Shown here in pieces: positions 35,688 through 44,307 of a stretch of 64,000 nucleotides of DNA (positions within the stretch are counted from its first letter, which is position 1; each line of letters starts with the position of its first letter). Below the pieces are notes generated by a model, which was not told the DNA's origin, searched no databases, and saw only the letters and a program-made list of their open reading frames with translations. Source of the DNA: Nocardioides sp. SYSU D00038 (GTDB lineage: Bacteria > Actinomycetota > Actinomycetes > Propionibacteriales > Nocardioidaceae); contig NZ_JAFFJT010000024.1 of assembly GCF_016924665.1 (NCBI RefSeq), forward strand, positions 124,001-188,000. The letters are read 5' to 3'. Made by a program: the position numbers and the translations under genes.

Positions 35688-35715
35688 GGTGGCGGCCGGG
35701 TGTCGATCTGTGCCG

Positions 35716-36425
35716 TTCGGCCCACCGGTGGTTGAGGAAGTTGCGCTAGCAACTGTCTCGAAACCCCGTGAGCCGAGAGCGCTCCCGTTCCCACCGGAGG
35801 GTACTTCTCTTACCGGGTTTTGAGACGGGACTTCGTCCCTCCTCGACCAGCGGTGGTCGCCGGAGGGCGTTCGGCGTACGGGGTTTCGACGACGCCCGCC
35901 GGGACTCGCTGCTCGACCAGCGGGCACCGGTGGTTGAGGAAGTTGCGCTAGCGACTGTCTCGAAACCCCGTGAGCCGGGAGCGCTCCCGTTCCCACCGGA
36001 GGGTTCTTCTCTCACCGGGTTTCGAGACGGGACTTCGTCCCTCCTCAACCAGCGGTGGGTCGCGGGAGGGCGTTCGGCGTACGGGGTCTCGACGACCCTC
36101 GCTGGGGCTCGCTGCTCGACCAGCGGGCACCGGTGGTTGAGGAAGTTGCGCTAGCAACTGTCTCGAAACCTCGTTAGCCGGGAGCCCTCCTGTTCCCAAG
36201 GGAGGGCGTTCGTCTCACCGGGTTTCGAGACGGGACTTCGTCCTTCCTCAACCAGCGGTGGGTCGCGGAAGGCGTTCGGCTCGCCGGGTCTCGAGGCTCG
36301 TCGCCGGGGCTCCTCGCACCTCGACCAGCGGTGGTCGCCGGAAGGCCTTCGTCTCACCGGGTTTCGAGACAGGACTTCGTCCTTCCTCAACCAGCGGTGG
36401 GTACTCGCCCCTCCTCAACTGAAGC
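35716..36425. repeat. intergenic hairpin-repeat tract 2, with 203-bp tandem units
   Basis: About 710 bases between the plsC-like gene and truA, no gene. The unit beginning ACCGGTGGTTGAGGAAGTTG starts at 35723, 35926 and 36129, exactly 203 bp apart twice; the third unit degenerates. Each unit contains the AGTTGC-GCTA-GCAACT hairpin, a GGGAC-TTC-GTCCC-type hairpin and a GGAGGGCGTTC stem, all as in the other tracts. The long 260-305-bp element is absent here. Confidence 0.85.
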
Positions 36426-36431
36426 TCGCCC

Positions 36432-36437
36432 TAGTCT
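36432..36437 (+). promoter_or_regulatory. -10 box TAGTCT, leaderless start of truA
   Basis: TAGTCT ends 6 nt before the GTG at 36444; no Shine-Dalgarno. It shows that truA has its own promoter rather than being read from rplQ. Confidence 0.5.
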
Positions 36438-36443
36438 GAGCGG

Positions 36444-37274
36444 GTGCGGATCCGCCTCGACGTCGCCTACGACGGCACCGACTTCCACGGCTGGGCGACC
36501 CAGCCGGGGTTGCGAACGGTGCAAGGGGAGCTGACCTGGGCGGTGGCGACCGCGCTGCGGGTGCCGGAGGTGGGGCTGACGTGTGCGGGGCGCACCGACA
36601 CCGGGGTGCACGCGCGCGGGCAGGTGGTGCACCTCGACGTCGACGAGGCCGTAGTGGCGGCGAGCGCCGGGCGCTCGACCGACCCTCCGCTCGACGCGCT
36701 GGTCAGGCGGGTCAACGGCATCCTCGACCCCGACGTGAGGGTGCGGCGCGCGGCGCAGGCGCCGGAGGGGTTCGACGCGAGGTTCTCGGCGCTCTGGCGC
36801 CGCTACGCCTACCGCGTCTGCGACGACCCCGCCCTGGTCGACCCGCTGGCCCGACGGCACGTGCTGGCCTGGCCGCGACCGCTCGACCTCGACCTGATGA
36901 ACGACGCCGCGGCCGCGCTCACCGGGCAGCAGGACTTCGCGTCGTTCTGCAAGCAGCGCGAGGGGGCGACGACCGTGCGGGTGGTGCACGACCTGACCTG
37001 GGCGCGCGACGACGACGGACTCGCGGTCGCGACCGTGCGGGCCGACGCGTTCTGCCACAGCATGGTGCGCGCGCTGGTGGGCTGCCTGCTCGCGATCGGT
37101 GAGGGGCGCCGGCCGGTGGGCTGGGCTGCCGAGCGGCTGGCCGCCCGCGAGCGCGACTCCTCGGTGCGCGTCGCCCACGCGCACGGGCTGACGCTCGAGG
37201 AGGTCGCCTACCCGCCCGACGCCGAGCTCGGCGCGCGCGTGGAGCTGACCCGGGCCAGGCGGGAGCCGGTGTGA
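36444..37274 (+). CDS. truA: tRNA pseudouridine(38-40) synthase
   Basis: 276 aa. N-terminal LDVAYDGTDFHGWATQPGLR, the catalytic-Asp motif AGRTDTGVHA (Asp52), and FCHSMVRALVGCLLAIGEGR near the C-terminus define TruA, which modifies the tRNA anticodon stem. The stop overlaps the following methyltransferase (GTGA). Usually next to rplQ; here separated by accessory DNA. Confidence 0.96.
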   Translation: MRIRLDVAYDGTDFHGWATQPGLRTVQGELTWAVATALRVPEVGLTCAGRTDTGVHARGQVVHLDVDEAVVAASAGRSTDPPLDALVRRVNGILDPDVRVRRAAQAPEGFDARFSALWRRYAYRVCDDPALVDPLARRHVLAWPRPLDLDLMNDAAAALTGQQDFASFCKQREGATTVRVVHDLTWARDDDGLAVATVRADAFCHSMVRALVGCLLAIGEGRRPVGWAAERLAARERDSSVRVAHAHGLTLEEVAYPPDAELGARVELTRARREPV

Positions 37275-37879
37275 GCGACGAGCACTACTTCACCGCCGAC
37301 CCCGCGGTCGCCTTCACGCGCACGCCGGTGACGGTGTCGGTGTGGGGCCACGACCTCGACGTCGTCACCGGCTCGGGCGTCTTCGCGCAGGGCCGGCTCG
37401 ACGTCGGCACCGCGGTGCTGTTCCGCGAGACCGAGCCGCCCGCGCCCGGCCGGATCCTCGACCTCGGCTGCGGGTGGGGGGTGATCGGGCTGGGCATCGC
37501 GCGCGCCGTACCGGACGCCCACGTCACCGGCGTCGACGTCAACGAGCGCGCCGTCCTGCTCGCCAACGAGAACGCCGCCGCGCTCGGCCTCGCCGACCGG
37601 TTCCGCGCGACCACCCCCGACGCCGTGCCGGCCGAGGAGCAGTGGGACGAGATCTGGTCGAACCCGCCCATCCGGATCGGCAAGCAGGCGCTGCACGAGC
37701 TGCTGCTCACCTGGCTGCCGCGGCTGGTGCCCGGTGGGCGGGCGGTGCTGGTGGTCGGGAAGAACCTCGGTGCAGACTCCCTCCAGCGGTGGCTCGTCGA
37801 GCAGGGCCACCCGACGACGCGGATCGCCAGCGCCAAGGGGTTCCGGGTGCTGGAGTGCCGCCGAGAGGAGCAGTCGTGA
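37271..37879 (+). CDS. class I SAM-dependent methyltransferase (RsmC-like)
   Basis: 202 aa. Motif I DLGCGWG (64-70), acidic loop GVDVNERAV, and NPPI (131-134), the N-x-P-P-type motif of N6/N2 base methyltransferases of the MTS family to which RsmC (16S G1207) belongs. Single-domain version. GTG start overlaps truA, so an RNA-modification pairing is plausible. Stop overlaps the next gene. Confidence 0.88.
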   Translation: MSDEHYFTADPAVAFTRTPVTVSVWGHDLDVVTGSGVFAQGRLDVGTAVLFRETEPPAPGRILDLGCGWGVIGLGIARAVPDAHVTGVDVNERAVLLANENAAALGLADRFRATTPDAVPAEEQWDEIWSNPPIRIGKQALHELLLTWLPRLVPGGRAVLVVGKNLGADSLQRWLVEQGHPTTRIASAKGFRVLECRREEQS

Positions 37880-38433
37880 CCGAGTACGTGCCCTACGGCT
37901 CGCCCGTCCCGCCCGACGACCCCGACGGCAGCCCGGGCGAGCTGCCCCGCGACCGGCCGCTGCCCGGCGAGGACGACGTCGTCTTCGTCTCGACGCGCTA
38001 CGGCGAGGACGACGCCGAGCGGGCGGAGCTGGTGCGCAGCATCCGGGTGCGCCTCGGCGAGGGCGAGCGGCTGCTCGCGGTCTTCGCCGTCGCCAAGATC
38101 TCGCCGCCGACCGACTGGGTGGGCGTCACCACCCAGCGGGTCGTCGGCGGCATCCGCGACGAGCTCGACGACCTCCAGAAGTCGTGGTGGCTGCAGATCC
38201 CCGTGACCGAGATCGAGGACATCGAGGTCACGGGGTTCATGGACAACGTGAAGTTCGTCCACTCCGGTGGTGAGGAGACCAAGGTCGGCAACCTCTGGGG
38301 GGACGACGAGGACGCGCTGCGCAAGGCGGTCCGCGACGCCCAGACCGGCACCGGCCCGGCGGCGGAGCGGAGCACCCCGTCGACGACGGCGCCCGCGGCG
38401 TCGTACCAAGTCTACGAGCCGCCGCCGGAGTGA
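37876..38433 (+). CDS. conserved protein with PH-like domain
   Basis: 185 aa. The middle (residues about 55-150) has a beta-rich pattern LGEGERLLAVFAVAKI, WVGVTTQRVVGGI, and VTEIEDIEVTGFMDNVKFVH, like small bacterial PH-type domains. The N- and C-termini are Pro/Asp- and Ser/Thr-rich. No enzyme motif. GTG overlaps the methyltransferase stop (GTGA). Convergent with the next gene, only 1 nt apart. Confidence 0.65.
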   Translation: MTEYVPYGSPVPPDDPDGSPGELPRDRPLPGEDDVVFVSTRYGEDDAERAELVRSIRVRLGEGERLLAVFAVAKISPPTDWVGVTTQRVVGGIRDELDDLQKSWWLQIPVTEIEDIEVTGFMDNVKFVHSGGEETKVGNLWGDDEDALRKAVRDAQTGTGPAAERSTPSTTAPAASYQVYEPPPE

Positions 38434-38434
38434 G

Positions 38435-39037
38435 CTAGGAGGTGGTGGCGCGCCAGCCGAAGGCGAGAGGCACGGGCTCGCTCGTACCGCCGCTGATCAG
38501 GCGGTACTGCTCGAGCGCGACCACGGCCCCCGCCGGCACGCGCACCCGAGCGGTGGTGTTGGAGCAGCGATAGCCGGTGGTGCTGCTGGCGGGCGTGGTG
38601 CAGGTCAGCGCGCTCCGCTGCCCGTTGACGAGCAGGTAGAACTGGGCACCGGGCCGCTCGGTGACGACGGTGAGGTCGCGTGCGACCAGGGCCACCGGGA
38701 CCACCATGCCGGCCGCTGCCATGCTGCTCGCGCCGCTGCCAGGGGTGTGGCCGGCGGGGAAGTGGAAGCTCTGCGGGCAGCCCGAGGAGTAGCTGCCGTT
38801 GCCCATGACCACACCGGCTGACATGGTGCTCGGCAGGCCAGCGCGCACGTCGGCGGGTGTGAGCGACCCGTCCTTGACGTCCCTGCCCGTGAGCGTGCCG
38901 TTGCGGACGTCGCGGGACTGCACGGAGTTGTCCTTGATCTGGGCGGACCCGATCTTGGCGGCGGCGTAGGCGCCGCCGCTGCAGGCGACGACGAGGGCCA
39001 GCGCGGCGACGGCGAAGGAGGGTGACAGACGGGGCAT
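38435..39037 (-). CDS. secreted protein with KIGSAQIKDNSVQ-type repeats (paralogue 1)
   Basis: 200 aa. Signal sequence or anchor SFAVAALALVVACSGGAYAA, then the short repeats KIGSAQIKDNSVQSRDVRNG, TLTGRDVKDGSLTPADVRAG, a pattern common on actinobacterial surface proteins. The C-terminal 120 residues look like a beta-sandwich with two Cys pairs. Function unknown. A clear paralogue lies at 42087-42671 on the same strand. ATG at 39037 chosen because the signal peptide begins there. Confidence 0.8.
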   Translation of the reverse strand: MPRLSPSFAVAALALVVACSGGAYAAAKIGSAQIKDNSVQSRDVRNGTLTGRDVKDGSLTPADVRAGLPSTMSAGVVMGNGSYSSGCPQSFHFPAGHTPGSGASSMAAAGMVVPVALVARDLTVVTERPGAQFYLLVNGQRSALTCTTPASSTTGYRCSNTTARVRVPAGAVVALEQYRLISGGTSEPVPLAFGWRATTS

Positions 39038-39125
39038 GGGCCCCACTGTCCCCAGCGTGGTCGGCCTCGGCAATGGCGCGGACGGGCTATCGCCGTGACG
39101 TGGGAGCGGGGGCGATGCTGGGTGG

Positions 39126-39557
39126 GTGCGTCTCACCGCGGCCGTGCCCGCGCTGCCGTGCCGCGACGTCGTGGCAGCGGCGAAGTACTACACGACCCGG
39201 TTCGGGTTCACGTTGGTGCACAGCGACGACGAGTTCGCCGTGCTGGTGCGCGACGACGTGCGCCTGCACCTGTGGCGGGCCGGCGATGAAAGGTGGCGGC
39301 AGCGGGGCGCGGCCGACCTCGCGGAGACGCCGGTGCGCAGCGGGGCGGAGTCGTTCCTCGCCGGCACGGCGAGCTGCCGGATCGAGGTCGACGGCGTGGC
39401 CGCGGTCGACGAGCTGTACGCCGAGCTGGCGGCGGCCGGCGTGCTCCACCCCACCGACCGGGGGAGCGCCGTCGACACGTCGTACGGCACCCGCGAGCTC
39501 GCCGCGCTCGACCTCGACGGCAACCTCCTGGAGTTCTTCTGCTGGCGCGACTCCTGA
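39126..39557 (+). CDS. VOC-family (glyoxalase/bleomycin-resistance) protein
   Basis: 143 aa. Two beta-alpha-beta modules: AVPALPCRDVVAAAKYYTTR, FGFTLVHSDDEFAVLVRDDV and the C-terminal ELAALDLDGNLLEFFCWRDS with the metal-ligand Glu. Family members bind bleomycin-type drugs or act as metal-dependent lyases or dioxygenases; role unspecified. GTG start. Convergent with the SDR gene 10 nt away. Confidence 0.88.
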   Translation: MRLTAAVPALPCRDVVAAAKYYTTRFGFTLVHSDDEFAVLVRDDVRLHLWRAGDERWRQRGAADLAETPVRSGAESFLAGTASCRIEVDGVAAVDELYAELAAAGVLHPTDRGSAVDTSYGTRELAALDLDGNLLEFFCWRDS

Positions 39558-39567
39558 CCGGTCGGGG

Positions 39568-40476
39568 TCAGACGGTGACCGGCTGCCCGCCGGTGACGGC
39601 CAGCACCTCGCCGGTGATGTAGCTGGAGTCGGCCGAGGCGAGGTAGACGAACGCCGTCGCGACCTCGGCCGGCTGCCCGGCCCGGCCCAGCGGGGTCTGC
39701 TCGCCGAACGACGCCACCTTCTCCTCCGGCATGGTCGCGGGGATCAGCGGCGTCCAGATCGGACCGGGGGCGACGCAGTTGACCCGGATGCCACGCTCGG
39801 CGACCATCGCGGCCAGCCCGCGGGTGAAGTTGGCGATCCCGGCCTTGGTGGTGGCGTAGTCGAGCAGCTCCGGCGACGGCGAGGACGCCTGCACCGAGGA
39901 GGTGTTGATGATCGACGCCCCGCGGCCCAGGTGGGGCAGCGCCATCCGGCACAGCCAGAACATCGCGTAGAGATTGGTCTTCATCACCCGGTCGAGCTGC
40001 TCGGTGGTGATGTCCTCGATGCCGCCGGGCTGGGCCATCTGGTACGCCGCGTTGTTGACCAGGACGTCGATCCGGCCGAGCTCCGCGACGGCGCGGTCGA
40101 CCAGCGCCTGGCAGGCCTCCTCGCGGGTGAGGTCGGTCGGCACCAGCACGGCGCGGCGTCCGGCGTCCTCGACCAGGCGGCCGGTCTCGCGGCCGTCCTC
40201 GTCCTCGCCCTCGAGGTAGGCGATCACGACGTCGGCGCCCTCCCGGGCGAAGGCCAGCGCCACCGCCCGGCCGATGCCGGAGTCGCCGCCGGTGATCACC
40301 GCGACCCGGTCGGTGAGCCGGCCGTGGCCGACGTAGCTGTCCTCGCCGTGGTCGGGCTGCTCGCCCATCTCCGGGGTCACCGACTCCGGCGACCCCGGGT
40401 CGGGCAGCTGCTCGCCCTCGGTGTCGGGCTGGTCGTGCACCTGGGCGGGGTCGTGGGTGGGCCGGTCGTCGTTCAT
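39568..40476 (-). CDS. SDR-family oxidoreductase with N-terminal extension (YhdN/YghA type)
   Basis: 302 aa. A 50-residue acidic/Pro-rich N-terminal extension is followed by VAVITGGDSGIGRAVALAFA, LVNNAAYQM, catalytic Ser in NTSSVQASSPSP, Y-x3-K in YATTKAGI, and ITGEVLAVTGGQPV. This longer subgroup (YghA-like) is often stress-induced in actinobacteria and bacilli. GGAGG 8 nt upstream fixes the ATG at 40476. Confidence 0.92.
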   Translation of the reverse strand: MNDDRPTHDPAQVHDQPDTEGEQLPDPGSPESVTPEMGEQPDHGEDSYVGHGRLTDRVAVITGGDSGIGRAVALAFAREGADVVIAYLEGEDEDGRETGRLVEDAGRRAVLVPTDLTREEACQALVDRAVAELGRIDVLVNNAAYQMAQPGGIEDITTEQLDRVMKTNLYAMFWLCRMALPHLGRGASIINTSSVQASSPSPELLDYATTKAGIANFTRGLAAMVAERGIRVNCVAPGPIWTPLIPATMPEEKVASFGEQTPLGRAGQPAEVATAFVYLASADSSYITGEVLAVTGGQPVTV

Positions 40477-40585
40477 GGGATGTCCTCCGGGAGGCCGGGG
40501 TGGGTCGGGGTGGGCCTGTACCCGGCTCGTGCACCTCGACACGGGCGGGCACTTGTGGCTGGCGGCCGCCCGGGTACCGCGCCGC

Positions 40586-40789
40586 ATGGAGATCTTCGAA
40601 CGCATCCGGTACGCACGCGACAGGGCCCTGGCGGCCGAGGAGGAGGAGCGGCAGCGGGTCGCCGACGCCGAGAACGCCGAGGTCGAGCGGGCCGCCTCGG
40701 TGCGGCTCGCCACCCGGCAGGCGGTACGCGAGGCCCTCGACGACGTCCTCGACGAGTCCTCGGAGCCGGAGCGCGCCAGCCAGGGCTGA
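40586..40789 (+). CDS. small charged helical protein
   Basis: 67 aa, MEIFERIRYARDRALAAEEE followed by further Glu/Arg/Ala-rich heptads, probably one long helix or coiled coil. No family recognised. ATG at 40586 gives the smallest protein-like reading; the upstream part of the frame overlaps the divergent SDR promoter. Confidence 0.45.
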   Translation: MEIFERIRYARDRALAAEEEERQRVADAENAEVERAASVRLATRQAVREALDDVLDESSEPERASQG

Positions 40790-40824
40790 CACGCCGGGGT
40801 GCGACGGCCGGGGCGACCCATCGG

Positions 40825-40887
40825 GGTAGTCACGGACGTTCGGCAGGCCCGAGAGCCCGATTCGGATGTCGATCGCCCGTGACTACC
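40825..40887. repeat. 11-bp perfect inverted repeat upstream of the RTX-like gene
   Basis: GGTAGTCACGG (40825-40835) and its exact complement CCGTGACTACC (40877-40887) with 41 nt between. The right arm overlaps the -35 region of the next gene's promoter. Could be an operator read by a dimeric regulator, or a terminator stem of the small gene before it. Confidence 0.5.
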
Positions 40888-40900
40888 GCTCCCCGTCGTC

Positions 40901-40906
40901 TACGAT
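40901..40906 (+). promoter_or_regulatory. -10 box TACGAT with -35 GTGACT, leaderless
   Basis: TACGAT ends 6 nt before the ATG at 40913; GTGACT at 40879-40884 is 16 nt upstream as a possible -35 box. No Shine-Dalgarno. Confidence 0.5.
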
Positions 40907-40912
40907 CCACCG

Positions 40913-41416
40913 ATGACCGCATCCCGCCGCCCCGTGCTCGTCCGTCTCGCCGCGCTCGCCACCGTGCCGCTGGCGCTGGTCGCCGTCGCCCTGCCGGCTG
41001 CGGCGGAGCGGGTGGTCGGCACGGCCGGCGACGACGTGCTGCGCGGCACCGCCGAGGCCGACACCATGCGGGGCAGGGGCGGTGACGACCTGCTGCGCGG
41101 CCGGGGCGGCGACGACGACATCCGGGCGGGTGGGGGCAGCGACGTCGTGCTGGCCGGGCCCGGCGACGACTACGTGCAGGACAACAAGGGCAACGACCGC
41201 GTCGCCACCGCCGGTGGCAGCGACCTGGTCGACCTGAGTGCCGGGCGCGACGAGGTGATCACCGGGGGTGGCGCCGACCGCGTGCACGTCTACCCCGACG
41301 GCCGCCGCGACGTGATCGACTGCGGGGCCGGCCGCGACGAGGTCTTCTACAGCCACGGCGTCGACCGGCGCGACGTGCTGCGCGGCTGCGAGCTCGTGCG
41401 CGCCACCGCCGACTGA
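40913..41416 (+). CDS. secreted calcium-binding RTX-like repeat protein
   Basis: 167 aa. Signal peptide (VRLAALATVPLALVAVALPA, cleavage near AAA-E), then GGxGxD-type nonapeptide repeats: GTAGDDVLRGTAEADTMRGR, GGDDLLRGRGGDDDIRAGGG, GDDYVQDNKGNDRV. Folds as a Ca2+-stabilised beta-roll outside the cell. Two Cys near the C-terminus (VIDCGAG and LRGCELV). No catalytic domain. Function unknown. Confidence 0.85.
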   Translation: MTASRRPVLVRLAALATVPLALVAVALPAAAERVVGTAGDDVLRGTAEADTMRGRGGDDLLRGRGGDDDIRAGGGSDVVLAGPGDDYVQDNKGNDRVATAGGSDLVDLSAGRDEVITGGGADRVHVYPDGRRDVIDCGAGRDEVFYSHGVDRRDVLRGCELVRATAD

Positions 41417-41439
41417 CGCCGCCGTCCGGCGGGGCGGCG
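41417..41439. terminator. bidirectional hairpin between RTX-like and SGNH genes
   Basis: Arms CGCCGCC (41417-41423) and GGCGGCG (41433-41439) between two convergent genes whose stops are 28 nt apart. No T run. Confidence 0.5.
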
Positions 41440-41444
41440 ACGGG

Positions 41445-42047
41445 TCAGGAGGCCAGCGACCGCGCGGCCTCGACCAGCGCGGGCAGCACGGAGTCGGCGA
41501 TCACGGCGTACCCCTTGCTGCTCGGGTGGAACCGGTCGGCCGAGAACAGGGTGCTGTCGACGGCGAACGCCGCCGACGTGCGGTGGTCGGCGTCGGCGAC
41601 GTGGCCGCCCGCTGCGGTCACCGCAGCGACCTGGCGCTCGCGGAACGCGTCGGAGGTCGCGCGGACGACGTCGCGCAGCACCGCGGGCACGTGGGGCACC
41701 ATGCTCAGGTCGGGCGCCGGGGCGACCACGACCTCGGCGCCGGCTCGGCGGAGGCGGCGCACCGCCGCGCCGAGCGCGGCCACCGCCTGCTCGACCGGCT
41801 CGAGGTGGGTGAGGTCGTTGGCGCCGATGACCACGACGACCAGGTCGGGAGGCCAGGTCACGGCACGGTCGACCTGCCCGGCGAGGTGGGCGCTGCGGGC
41901 GCCGGGCACGGCGTACACCCGGTGCTCGGCCCCCACCCCGTGCCGGGCCAGGCCGTCGACCAGGCGGGGTCCGAGCCGGTCTTGCTCGCGGGCCGCGCCC
42001 TGCCCCCAGGCGATCGAGTCGCCGAGGAGGGCCAGTCGCGCGGTCAT
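41445..42047 (-). CDS. SGNH/GDSL-family hydrolase
   Basis: 200 aa. Block I LLGDSIAWGQG (Ser nucleophile), block III GANDL, block V DRFHPSSKGY (Asp and His) are all present, so the esterase triad is intact. No signal peptide, so it is cytosolic. Lipase, esterase or arylesterase activity is expected; substrate unknown. Confidence 0.9.
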   Translation of the reverse strand: MTARLALLGDSIAWGQGAAREQDRLGPRLVDGLARHGVGAEHRVYAVPGARSAHLAGQVDRAVTWPPDLVVVVIGANDLTHLEPVEQAVAALGAAVRRLRRAGAEVVVAPAPDLSMVPHVPAVLRDVVRATSDAFRERQVAAVTAAGGHVADADHRTSAAFAVDSTLFSADRFHPSSKGYAVIADSVLPALVEAARSLAS

Positions 42048-42086
42048 GGCACCAGCAGACCAGCCGGGACCAAACGGCGGACGCGG

Positions 42087-42671
42087 CTACGGCGCCACGG
42101 CGCGCCACCCGAAGGCGAAGGGCACGATCGGGCCAGCGCCCCCGCCGACGTCTCGGTACTGCTGAAACGCAACGGCCGCACCCGCAGGGATGTGCACCCG
42201 CGCAGTGCGGTTGGCACAACGGCCGTCGGTGCCGGTCACGCAGCTGAGAGCGGAGACCTCGCCGTTGACCACGATCGCGAAGCGGGTTCCCGGCATCGAG
42301 GTGACGGCGAGGTCCCGGGCCGTCACGGGGACGGGGACGACCATGCCGGCCTCTTGGAGACTCACCCCGGTGCCGGGGGTGTTGCCGCTGGGGAAGTGGT
42401 AGGTCAGGCCCGTAGGGAAGGCGAAGCCGCCGTTGCCCATGACGACGTCCCCAGCGAATGTCGCGGGCAGCCCGGCTCGGACGTCGGCGCGCGTCAGCGA
42501 GCCGTCCTTCACGTCCTTGCCCGTCAGCGTGCGGTTCCTGACGTCCTTGGACTGGATGGAATTGTTCTTGATCTGGGCGGACCCGATCTTGGTGGCGGCG
42601 TAGGCACCACCGGTGCAAGCGACGACGAGCGCGAGCGAGGCGACGACGAACGAGGGAGTGATCTTGGCCAT
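42087..42671 (-). CDS. secreted protein with KIGSAQIKNNSIQ-type repeats (paralogue 2)
   Basis: 194 aa, same architecture as the 38435-39037 protein: signal/anchor SFVVASLALVVACTGGAYAA, repeats KIGSAQIKNNSIQSKDVRNR and TLTGKDVKDGSLTRADVRAG, then the same C-terminal domain ending VPFAFGWRAVAP. The two proteins probably arose by duplication; the intervening genes are unrelated. ATG at 42671 begins the signal peptide. Confidence 0.8.
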   Translation of the reverse strand: MAKITPSFVVASLALVVACTGGAYAATKIGSAQIKNNSIQSKDVRNRTLTGKDVKDGSLTRADVRAGLPATFAGDVVMGNGGFAFPTGLTYHFPSGNTPGTGVSLQEAGMVVPVPVTARDLAVTSMPGTRFAIVVNGEVSALSCVTGTDGRCANRTARVHIPAGAAVAFQQYRDVGGGAGPIVPFAFGWRAVAP

Positions 42672-42795
42672 GGGTCCACCCTCGTCCTGGTCGGCCTCAG
42701 GGACCATGACCCGAACGGGCCACCCACGTGGCTGCTGCGCCGACTCCTCGGCCAGAACCTCGACTTCTCGGCCGGAGTTCTGGCCGACCAGTCAG

Positions 42796-42821
42796 GGTTT
42801 CCCCGGTGAACCGGGGAAACC
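42796..42821 (-). terminator. strong terminator of the cytochrome P450 gene
   Basis: Perfect 11-bp stem GGTTTCCCCGG/CCGGGGAAACC with a TGAA tetraloop, 11 nt beyond the P450 stop. Confidence 0.75.
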
Positions 42822-42831
42822 ACCCCCCGGG

Positions 42832-44133
42832 TCAGGCCCCGACCACCGCGTCCTCGTGAGCCAGCTGCACGGGCAGGGCGTCGAGGGAGTGCACGACCGA
42901 CAGCTCGCGGAAGGTGGGCTCGACGCCGGGGGCGAGGCGGAGGTCGGGGAACCGGCGGGCGAGGGCGGTGAGGGCGGTACGGATCTCCATCCGGGCCAGC
43001 TCAGCGCCGACGCAGCGGTGCAGGCCGTGGCCGAAGGCCAGGTGGCCGCCGCGCTCGCCGCGGATGCTGAACATGTCGGGGTCGGGCACGAACGACGGGT
43101 CGCGGTTGGCGCCGGAGAGCGACACGATCACCACGTCGCCCTTCGCGACCGAGTGACCGCCGAGCTCGACGTCGTTGCGGGCGAACCGCGGGAACGCGAC
43201 CTGCACGGGGCAGAGCAGCCGCAGCAGCTCCTCGACGATCGCGTCGATCTCGGCCGGCTCGCCGGTGCGCAGCGTCTGCCAGGCGTCGGGGTTCTGCAGC
43301 AGGAGGTAGACGCCCATCGACAGCATCGAGGCGCTGGTCTCGTAGCCGCCGAGGAACACGCCGTCGACCAGACCGCCGAGCTCGACGTCGTCGAACTCCT
43401 CGCCGTGGTCGCGGATCAGGGCGCCGATCAGGCCCTCGCCCGGCTCGGTGCGCTGGCGGGCCACGGCCTCGATGAGGAACTCGCGCGACTCGGTGGCCGC
43501 CCCGAACACCCCGGCGCCGCCCTGGCTCAGGTCGAACCGGGCGATGCCCAGCTCGTGGAAGGCGTCGCGGTCGTGGTCGGGCATGCCGAGCAGGTCGCAG
43601 ATCACCTGGAACGGCACGGCGAACCCGAAGTGCGGCACCAGGTCGACCACCGGGCCGCGCCGCTCGACGTCGTCGAGCGCGTCCGCGACGACCGACTCGA
43701 TCTGCACCTGGAGGCGCTGCAGCCTGCGCTTGGTGAACTCGGGGGTGAGCAGCCCCCGCAGCCGGGTGTGGTCGGGCGGGTCGGTCATGCCGAGCCCGCC
43801 GATGCCCTCGGCGGCGGTGCGCTTGCGGTTGCCGAGCAGGTGGCGCATGTCGTTGCTCCACGCCGCGCCGTCCGCCAGCACGCCGCGCGCCTCGTCGTAG
43901 CCGGTGACCAGCCAGACGTCCATGCCCAGCACCCGGGTCAGCCGGGTCACCGGCTCGCGCTCGCGGGTCTCGGCCAGCAGCGGCACCGGGTGCACGCCGT
44001 CGCGGCGCAGCGGGTACGTCGAGCTGTCCGGGAACCTGCCCAGCGTCGTCACGTCGGGCACGACGGAGCCACGGCGGGCCACCGCCACCTGGAGCAGGCG
44101 CCGGCGCAACGGAGCCAGCATCGATCGGAACAT
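42832..44133 (-). CDS. cytochrome P450
   Basis: 433 aa. Heme-binding motif [10 protein letters not shown] at residues 367-376 with the Cys ligand at 374; I-helix oxygen-activation motif GGYETSA; K-helix EELLR followed by the conserved Arg region ([10 protein letters not shown]). Soluble actinobacterial class. Substrate unknown. ATG at 44133 starts [14 protein letters not shown]; no strong ribosome binding site. Stands alone between two hairpin terminators, so it is transcribed by itself. No ferredoxin gene adjoins it. Confidence 0.92.
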   Translation of the reverse strand: MFRSMLAPLRRRLLQVAVARRGSVVPDVTTLGRFPDSSTYPLRRDGVHPVPLLAETREREPVTRLTRVLGMDVWLVTGYDEARGVLADGAAWSNDMRHLLGNRKRTAAEGIGGLGMTDPPDHTRLRGLLTPEFTKRRLQRLQVQIESVVADALDDVERRGPVVDLVPHFGFAVPFQVICDLLGMPDHDRDAFHELGIARFDLSQGGAGVFGAATESREFLIEAVARQRTEPGEGLIGALIRDHGEEFDDVELGGLVDGVFLGGYETSASMLSMGVYLLLQNPDAWQTLRTGEPAEIDAIVEELLRLLCPVQVAFPRFARNDVELGGHSVAKGDVVIVSLSGANRDPSFVPDPDMFSIRGERGGHLAFGHGLHRCVGAELARMEIRTALTALARRFPDLRLAPGVEPTFRELSVVHSLDALPVQLAHEDAVVGA

Positions 44134-44251
44134 GGCACCAGTCTCCCGCGACCGGACCCCGGACGGCCATCGGGGACACACCCCAGTCCGGGGTAGGGGT
44201 AGCACCACCCCGTTCAAGCCACGTTCGGGCCCAGCCGCGGCCAGCCACCGT

Positions 44252-44292
44252 CGCGGCGTCCGCCCCCACCCCCCAGCGGGGCGGACGCCGCG
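44252..44292 (-). terminator. 15-bp hairpin ending the liv transporter operon
   Basis: Arms 44252-44266 and 44278-44292 are perfectly complementary over 15 bp (core GGCGTCCGCCCC/GGGGCGGACGCC) around an 11-nt loop, 16 nt past the binding-protein gene's stop. One of the strongest stems in the window. Confidence 0.75.
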
Positions 44293-44307
44293 TCGTCGCT
44301 CAGCGGC

